Positions 34,090 to 40,090 of a DNA stretch of 40,090 bases are shown here, one piece after another. Below the pieces are notes generated by a model. It was not told the DNA's origin, made no database searches, and saw nothing but the letters and a program-made list of their open reading frames with translations. Origin of the DNA: Candidatus Andersenbacteria bacterium RIFCSPHIGHO2_02_FULL_46_16 (GTDB taxonomy: Bacteria > Patescibacteriota > Andersenbacteria > UBA10190); NCBI GenBank assembly GCA_001817065.1, contig MHHQ01000005.1:82651-122740 (forward strand). The letters are read 5' to 3'. The position numbers and the translations under genes were made by a program. Position 1 is the stretch's first letter. Every line of letters starts with the position of its first letter.

Positions 34090-36576
34090 ATGTCTCTGTT
34101 AGGTCTATCGATTGCTTTTCTGCTGCTGGCGGCGGCTGGCGTAATCTTGTGGCTGGTGATCATAACCATAAGGGAACAAGCTGTGCTTCGGCGGACGTTG
34201 GATATTGTGATGCTGCAGGTGATGTTGCCGAAAGACATTAAGGCAGAGGAAAAAAAGGAAGGGGTGGGAGATGACGTAAAGGAAAAGATTAGCGTGGCTG
34301 AGCAGTGGTTATCAACATTGTCTAAATTGCCGGTCAAATTTAGTGAAAGATTGATTTATGGCCGGCCGGTGGTGGTATTGGAAATAGTGGCAGCTAATAA
34401 CGGAGTAATTGCTTTCCAGGCAGGGACGGAGCGGCGTTTTATCGACTTGATGGAGAAACAGATTTATGCGCTTTATCCGGAGGCAGAAGTGCAGGTGGCA
34501 GCGCCTTATACGTTGTTTGAGCAGGGCGATTCAATCCGGGGCGGGCGGGCACGTTTGAGGCACGCACTGCACTTGCCAATCGCGACCTATAAAGAGCTAG
34601 AAGCAGATCCTATGCAAGCGTTAACCGGGGCTTTAGCACGAATACAGGCAACGGATGCCGCAGTGATACAGTTTGTTTGTCGACCTTCGACGGAGAGGGT
34701 GAGAAAGAAAGGCCAAGCAGCGGCAAGAAAAACTGTGCATGGGATGCAGAGCGATATACGGGGCGGAGCTAAAATGAAGGCTGCATCGGATGCAATAACT
34801 AAAACTGGGGCACAACGGGAAAAAACAGAACAACGGCAAGCGCAATTAACACCGCGGGCGCAAGAAAGGGTTGAGCTGGTGGAGCAAAAAGCCAGCCAGC
34901 AATTATTCGCTGTGAATATCAGGGTAGGCGTGTCGACCCGGGATGCGATGGAAGCAGACCGGGTATTCGAAAGTATCGCGGCGGCTTTCTCTCAATACGA
35001 TCTGCTTGATCTAAACGAATTGAAGATTACAAAAGTGAAGCGGCCAGGCAAGTTTATAAGGGATCTAGTGTTTAGGGTGCCGCGACAGAAAACGGCTAGT
35101 GTATTTGGTACCACGGAGCTAGCCTCGCTGTTTCATTTTCCATTACCTACTACAGAAACGCCGAATATTTTATGGCGCGGATCGCGGACTGCACCAATGC
35201 CGCCTAATTTGCCGCATGAAGGAGTGTTGTTGGGATATAACGATTACCGTGGCACTGTGGCGCCGGTACATTTTGCGCGGGATGATCGGCGGCGTCACCT
35301 CTATATGGTTGGGCAGACGGGCACGGGCAAAACAACGATGTTTTTAAATATGATTAGGCAGGACATGGAGGCAGGCCACGGGGTAGGAGTGATAGATCCG
35401 CATGGTGATTTGATTGAAGATGTTTTATTACAAGTGCCGAAAGAGAGGCAGGAGGATGTTATATTGCTTGATCCACGGGACGAAGCAAGGCCTTTAGGCT
35501 TTAATATTTTAGAGGTGCGGGGTGAAGCGCAAAGAGACTTGGTAGTTAATGAGGTCGTGCAGATTTTGCAGAAACTGGCAGCGAGGCTGAACCCGGAGTC
35601 GATTGGGCCGATGTTTGAGCACTATTTGCGCAATGCATTGTTAGCTTTAGTAGAGGATCCGGAGGCGACTTTAATTGATGTGCCGAGAATGTTTGTGGAT
35701 GAAAAGTTTCGATCAGTTGTGCTAGCGAGGAATAAAAATCCGACAGTGAAGCAGTTCTGGGAACAAGAGTTTGCGCAGAGTCAGCGGGGACAGATGTCGG
35801 CTGATATGTTGAGTTATGTCATTAGTAAGTTGGGGCGGTTTGTGAGCAACAAAACAATGCGCAATATCATCGGACAGGCGTCGTCCAGTTTTGATGTAAG
35901 AAAAGTGATGGATGAAAAAAAGATATTATTGTGCAATTTATCCAAAGGAAACTTAGGAGACATTAATTCGGACCTGCTGGGTTTTGTGCTGGTGTCCAAG
36001 ATGCAAATTGCCGCCCTAAGCCGAGCTGATGTTGTTGAGGATAAAAGGCCAGACTTTTATCTTTACTTGGATGAGTTTCAAAACTTTACGACAGACAGTA
36101 TAGTGACCATTTTATCAGAAGCGAGAAAGTATCGGCTAAATCTTAATCTCACGCATCAGTTTTTGCAGCAATTGGAGGAAAAGATTAGAGAAGCCGTCCT
36201 GGGGAATGTGGGTACGATTGTGTGTTATCGAGTAGGTGTGGAAGATACGGAAATTTTAACGAAGCAGTTTGAACCGGTATTTACTGAGTATGATTTGGTA
36301 AATATGAAGCGGTTTACAGCGGTGGTGCGGCTGTTGGCGGAAGGGACTCCCCAACGGGCGTTTAGTTTGAGTGTGCCACGTGCGCAGGCGACTAAAGATG
36401 CCGAAGCAAGAGAAAAAATCAAAGAACTATCACGCAAAAAATACGGTCGGCCAGTCAAACAGGTGGAAGAGCGGATTATGCAAAGATTTATTTATAATAT
36501 GGAGCAGAATAAAAAAGGTAAGACGGCTAGCAGCGGGGCGGACTATCTTAGTGAGTCTTTATTTGATGTGAGTTAG
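34090..36576 (+). CDS. VirD4/TraG/TraD-like type IV secretion coupling ATPase family protein
   Basis: N-terminal TM; MVGQTGTGKTTMFLNMIRQD, VGVIDPHGDLIEDVL, FYLYLDEFQNFTTDSIVTILSEARKYRLNLNLTHQFLQQL. Confidence 0.88.
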   Translation: MSLLGLSIAFLLLAAAGVILWLVIITIREQAVLRRTLDIVMLQVMLPKDIKAEEKKEGVGDDVKEKISVAEQWLSTLSKLPVKFSERLIYGRPVVVLEIVAANNGVIAFQAGTERRFIDLMEKQIYALYPEAEVQVAAPYTLFEQGDSIRGGRARLRHALHLPIATYKELEADPMQALTGALARIQATDAAVIQFVCRPSTERVRKKGQAAARKTVHGMQSDIRGGAKMKAASDAITKTGAQREKTEQRQAQLTPRAQERVELVEQKASQQLFAVNIRVGVSTRDAMEADRVFESIAAAFSQYDLLDLNELKITKVKRPGKFIRDLVFRVPRQKTASVFGTTELASLFHFPLPTTETPNILWRGSRTAPMPPNLPHEGVLLGYNDYRGTVAPVHFARDDRRRHLYMVGQTGTGKTTMFLNMIRQDMEAGHGVGVIDPHGDLIEDVLLQVPKERQEDVILLDPRDEARPLGFNILEVRGEAQRDLVVNEVVQILQKLAARLNPESIGPMFEHYLRNALLALVEDPEATLIDVPRMFVDEKFRSVVLARNKNPTVKQFWEQEFAQSQRGQMSADMLSYVISKLGRFVSNKTMRNIIGQASSSFDVRKVMDEKKILLCNLSKGNLGDINSDLLGFVLVSKMQIAALSRADVVEDKRPDFYLYLDEFQNFTTDSIVTILSEARKYRLNLNLTHQFLQQLEEKIREAVLGNVGTIVCYRVGVEDTEILTKQFEPVFTEYDLVNMKRFTAVVRLLAEGTPQRAFSLSVPRAQATKDAEAREKIKELSRKKYGRPVKQVEERIMQRFIYNMEQNKKGKTASSGADYLSESLFDVS

Positions 36577-36666
36577 GTAGGCAAGAAGCAAGCGGTTTGA
36601 AGGCAAGAATTGCGTCATGGTAGGATAGGCGCAGGGAGGATGGTTAATATTTATTTTCTATAACAA

Positions 36667-37980
36667 ATGACAGATCAAAATGGGGGAGTAAACAAGGGGA
36701 GTGATAATAATGGACAGGTAATTGAGCCACGGAATAATAGTAAAAATAGGCAGGACGAAAATGTGGCTAGTAAGGTGACTGGTACGACTGGGCGTGTGCA
36801 GCTTCGGTCTGATGTTATCCTACAAGGGGTGAAGGGCAAAGTGGACAAGCGTATGTGGTGGTTAATAGGAGGAGCGGGAGTAGTTGTTTTGGCAGTGATT
36901 ACCGGATTAGTAGTGTCTATGGTGTTAGCAGGGCGGGCAGTTAAGGTGGACAATGATGACAATGGGGGTCTATTTGACCAATTACCGCAGGTATTGGAAG
37001 AAGCCGTGACCCTAAAACGGACTAGCGGATTGTCAGGGCGAGAGTGTGCGGAGCCGAATCGTCGGCCAATTGGTGTGATGTTGTCCTCAGATGTGATTAC
37101 CCGGCCGGTATCTGGATTTGCGGCAGCGGACATGGTTTGGGAGTTGCCGGTATTAGTTTCTGATGTGACACGATTGTTAGCGGTATATCAGTGCGGTCAG
37201 CCATCTGACATTGGTTCGGTCCGATCTGTTAGGCATGATTATCTGTTTTTGGCGGAAGGGGTAGATGCAATTGTGGGGCACTGGGGCGGAAGTTACCACG
37301 CCTTGAACAGGATAAGCGCGGGCGAGTTTGATACGATTAATGCTTTGACAAATCCATTCAGTGCCTACTTTAGAAAGAATCATCTGCCGGCACCGTATAA
37401 TGGATTCACCACTTATGAGAACTTGTGGAATGCGTTACAGAAGTTAGGGTATCGCACAGAGACAACGTTCAAGGGTTATGAATTTAAGGATGATGCTGCG
37501 GCGGAAAACAGATCGGCTGGCGGACGGCTAAGTATTGCCTGGCCGGGAGCTTTTCGCGTCCACTACGAGTATGATCCGCAGACTAATCGATACCAGCGTT
37601 TTTGGGGAGGGGTGGAGCAAGTTGATGGAGGACCAGGAAAGGAAAAAGTGGCACCGAGTGTGGTAGCAGTTATACGGGCAACTAATCAGTTTGCAGATGG
37701 CCCGGGCGGGTATAATGACATGGGAATCGAAGGTAGTGGTGTGCTCGAGGTCTACCAAGATGGGCAAGTGATTAAAGGGACTTGGCAGAAGAATGAGTTG
37801 TATAAAGCAGAGGCTGTTAAGTTCTTGGATGGACAGGGTAAGGAAATTGTGTTTACACGCGGACAAGTATGGGTGATGGCGGTGGAACCGGAGATAACGG
37901 TGACATGGGAACCGAAGACAGTTGAACCTAGTGCTACAGCAAGTCCTGCTGGAAGCGCAATGCCAATCACGGCACCATAA
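36667..37980 (+). CDS. DUF3048 domain (YerB-like) membrane-anchored protein
   Basis: TM segment; RPIGVMLSSD, ADMVWELPV, DIGSVRSVRHDYL, NGFTTYENLW; C-terminal DUF3048_C-like region. Confidence 0.85.
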   Translation: MTDQNGGVNKGSDNNGQVIEPRNNSKNRQDENVASKVTGTTGRVQLRSDVILQGVKGKVDKRMWWLIGGAGVVVLAVITGLVVSMVLAGRAVKVDNDDNGGLFDQLPQVLEEAVTLKRTSGLSGRECAEPNRRPIGVMLSSDVITRPVSGFAAADMVWELPVLVSDVTRLLAVYQCGQPSDIGSVRSVRHDYLFLAEGVDAIVGHWGGSYHALNRISAGEFDTINALTNPFSAYFRKNHLPAPYNGFTTYENLWNALQKLGYRTETTFKGYEFKDDAAAENRSAGGRLSIAWPGAFRVHYEYDPQTNRYQRFWGGVEQVDGGPGKEKVAPSVVAVIRATNQFADGPGGYNDMGIEGSGVLEVYQDGQVIKGTWQKNELYKAEAVKFLDGQGKEIVFTRGQVWVMAVEPEITVTWEPKTVEPSATASPAGSAMPITAP

Positions 37981-37984
37981 TGAA

Positions 37985-38101
37985 TAAGCTCAAATGACAA
38001 AGTTCAAATACCAATTCAATGACAAATGCCCAATGATAAAGTATTTTATAATTTGAGTTTTGGATTTGATTTGACATTTGAACTTTGAAATTGGGGGCTT
38101 A
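37985..38101. repeat. Imperfect inverted repeat spanning the gap before holA
   Basis: TAAGC(n9)AAAGTTCAAAT...; reverse complement of right TAAGCCCCCAATTTCAAAGTTCAAAT. Confidence 0.65.
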
Positions 38102-39015
38102 TGTCTATTTATTATTTCTACGGTCCTGATACTTATGCGGCACGGGAGGCGATTGATGTGCTGGCCGGACAAGAAAAGGCGCAGATCAAGTGGCTTGATA
38201 GAGACGATCTTATTGAAGATGGTCCGGGCAAATGGATCGGACAAGGCGGCGGGAGCCTATTTGGCCGGGAAGTGATAGTAGCGCGGGATCTGAGTAAGCT
38301 TGGGTCAGTGGGGCAGACTGAATTATGGCAAGCGATGAAAAAGTCTCCGTCCGGAACGTATGTGATATGGGAAAGGGTACAGCCTAAAAAAGACGGAGTT
38401 TTGTTTAAGAGCTTGAGTAAAAGTGGGCGGATGTTTCCAGTGCTAGGGATTGAGCAGCTGAGCAGTTGGCTAGTGGAGGAAGCGAAAAAATTAGGAACAA
38501 AAATGGATGTGAATGCGGCAAGAACTATGGTGCAAAGGTTAGGATCGGATCGTTGGCGGTTGATAGGGGAACTGGAAAAGCTCGCATTAACGGTGATAAA
38601 CATTACCGTAGCTGAGGTGACGGCGGTAGTGCCGGAGCCGGAGCAGGCGGAGATTTTTTCTGTACTGGACGCCTTGGCACGGGGAGAAAAAGGCCGGGCG
38701 ATCGAGGGAATCCAAGTGTTGCTGGAAGAAGGTAATGGCGAGTTTTATATCTTAGCTATGCTAGCTTACCAGCTGCGGACTTTGTTTGTAGTGCGGTCGG
38801 GGATAGACCAAGGGTTAAAACAGTTTGAGGTAGTGCGGGAAGCAAAAATCAAATCTTATTCAGTACAGAAAAACTGGGAGGTGGCTAAGCGCAGGCCGGC
38901 GGTCGTGTGGCGAGACGCATTGACGAGAGTCCTGGCGACAGATTGGGCGATTAAACAGGGTAGGATGGATGCTCGGACGGGGGTACTGATGCTGGTGGCG
39001 GGATTGAGGGCTTAG
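38101..39015 (+). CDS. holA: DNA polymerase III subunit delta
   Basis: YYFYGPDTYAAREAI, SDRWRLIGELEKLAL, EIFSVLDALARGEKGRAI, LAMLAYQLRTLF. Confidence 0.88.
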   Translation: MSIYYFYGPDTYAAREAIDVLAGQEKAQIKWLDRDDLIEDGPGKWIGQGGGSLFGREVIVARDLSKLGSVGQTELWQAMKKSPSGTYVIWERVQPKKDGVLFKSLSKSGRMFPVLGIEQLSSWLVEEAKKLGTKMDVNAARTMVQRLGSDRWRLIGELEKLALTVINITVAEVTAVVPEPEQAEIFSVLDALARGEKGRAIEGIQVLLEEGNGEFYILAMLAYQLRTLFVVRSGIDQGLKQFEVVREAKIKSYSVQKNWEVAKRRPAVVWRDALTRVLATDWAIKQGRMDARTGVLMLVAGLRA

Positions 39016-39081
39016 TTAGAAATTATCGTAGTGTCTAGTGAGGTGGTAGTGGCAATAGTAATAGCAGATTTGGTAAAATTA

Positions 39082-39513
39082 TTAGGTTGCTTGGTCAATG
39101 AATTGATGGAAATGACGGGCAAATTGGCGAAATGTACCCGGTGCTTTTTGTAAGTGCTTATATACTTCGGTTAAAGATATTTCGGGGTAAGCGTGAATGA
39201 GCATGTTGCGAAAATCGGCCATGGTTGCGTTTTGCTCAGATAGTTTTGCTGGTACAACCTGTTGTTTGCCAAGTTCAGTGATGACGTCTTTGTAAGTATG
39301 GAGAGGTTTATTGAAGGATGCGTTGAGGATGTGATTACCGATGTCGACGATAAGTTCAATACAGATGACCAGGTTAAACATGGCGGCGCTGTTGGTGCGA
39401 GCGTCGCGGACGAATAATTCCTGGTCCGTGTCCTTCAGTCCGTCCAAAATATCAATAGCTGCTGCCAGTTTTTCCAGCTTGGCTTGCATGGATTGTTGAT
39501 CGAGTTTAGTCAT
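39082..39513 (-). CDS. HepT-like HEPN domain toxin (DUF86)
   Basis: RNMLIHAY matches the RX4HXY motif; immediately follows the MNT gene. Confidence 0.88.
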   Translation of the reverse strand: MTKLDQQSMQAKLEKLAAAIDILDGLKDTDQELFVRDARTNSAAMFNLVICIELIVDIGNHILNASFNKPLHTYKDVITELGKQQVVPAKLSEQNATMADFRNMLIHAYPEISLTEVYKHLQKAPGTFRQFARHFHQFIDQAT

Positions 39514-39530
39514 GGGTTTGGACGGAGTCG

Positions 39531-39953
39531 TTAGGTGGCGGAGGAAAGCCGTTGTTTGAGGTAATATGCGTTGGTGCGGCGCAAGCGCTTGGTGTCTTCG
39601 TATTCCCGCAGTATCTGAATTTCCAGGATAAGGCGCCGACGCTCGTTGACGACGACGACTGGTTGGCCATTGATAGTGGCGCGGTATCTTAGCAGGGGAT
39701 CAGAGGCGGTGGTTAAATTAACTATATCAACGTGGTTAATACGCAAGAGCTGGCGGATGGCGCGGGCCAGGTCCAGTTCTTGCTGCAGATGTTTTTGTTT
39801 GGGTAGTTCAGGGCGGAAAAGAACAGCAATATCGACATCAGACAGAGGAGTGGTTGTTTGCTTGGCGTATGAACCAAAAACATAACCAAGAACTACGTCG
39901 TGTTGGCGCATTATATTGGCGATGGCGTCTTTTGTTGCGGTTAATGGTCGCAT
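39531..39953 (-). CDS. MntA-like minimal nucleotidyltransferase antitoxin
   Basis: VFGSYAKQTTTPLSDVDIAVLF matches GSx(10)SDxDxxV. Confidence 0.9.
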   Translation of the reverse strand: MRPLTATKDAIANIMRQHDVVLGYVFGSYAKQTTTPLSDVDIAVLFRPELPKQKHLQQELDLARAIRQLLRINHVDIVNLTTASDPLLRYRATINGQPVVVVNERRRLILEIQILREYEDTKRLRRTNAYYLKQRLSSAT

Positions 39954-39996
39954 AATTTAGATGTTATCATATTTGACATTATATGCCAGGAATGGA

Positions 39997-40090
39997 GAGG
40001 TAAGTCACCATCCGTAAATAACTTAACCATTTCTCGCCCACTATGCGCCAATCTACGACTTTTCTTCCAGCCTTCGCCAAGGCTACGGCC
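39997..40090. repeat. Left end of a second copy of the 11099-11340 MITE-like element (cut by the window end)
   Basis: 71 bp identical to 11099-11169, then a different interior (CCAGCCTTCGCCAAGGCTACGGCC). Confidence 0.85.

Noticed and set aside
34090-36576. Integrative conjugative element
   Set aside because: Only a VirD4/TraG-like ATPase is present; no relaxase, integrase, VirB genes or att sites were seen.

Overview
This 40 kb window looks like a chromosomal segment of a Patescibacteria/CPR-like bacterium. That placement is an inference from the gene families and the palindrome-rich intergenic repeats. No rRNA, tRNA or CRISPR array was found. Housekeeping-type genes include a pilB/gspE-like ATPase truncated at the left edge, a degenerate DHH phosphoesterase, uppP, tsaE, polA, a DUF3048 protein and holA. 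The accessory content includes: (i) a complete IS66-family (tnpC-only) insertion with ~21 bp terminal inverted repeats and a perfect 8 bp target duplication, but a +1 frameshift in the transposase; (ii) a PNAG/PGA-like polysaccharide locus in which deacetylase and GHL/PgaB-C-like functions are separate divergent genes sharing a CATG start, next to a GT2 synthase and a SDR epimerase; (iii) a long co-oriented surface/secretion region (~17.9-30.5 kb). Region (iii) has a TasA/camelysin-like protein, a SipW-type signal peptidase fused in frame to a SipW-substrate-like plus lamin-tail segment, an RTX-repeat protein, two proteins sharing a TGADSDN...TGxNxxNKNT repeat (one secreted, one C-terminally anchored), an exported protein and a subtilase. 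The region carries two optimal AAGGAGGTGA ribosome-binding sites and a structured leader with an internal terminator. A VirD4/TraG-like ATPase module and a HEPN-MNT toxin-antitoxin pair follow. Several non-coding repeat families are present, including ~234 bp MITE-like elements with long imperfect terminal inverted repeats. The best candidate for an undescribed system is region (iii).
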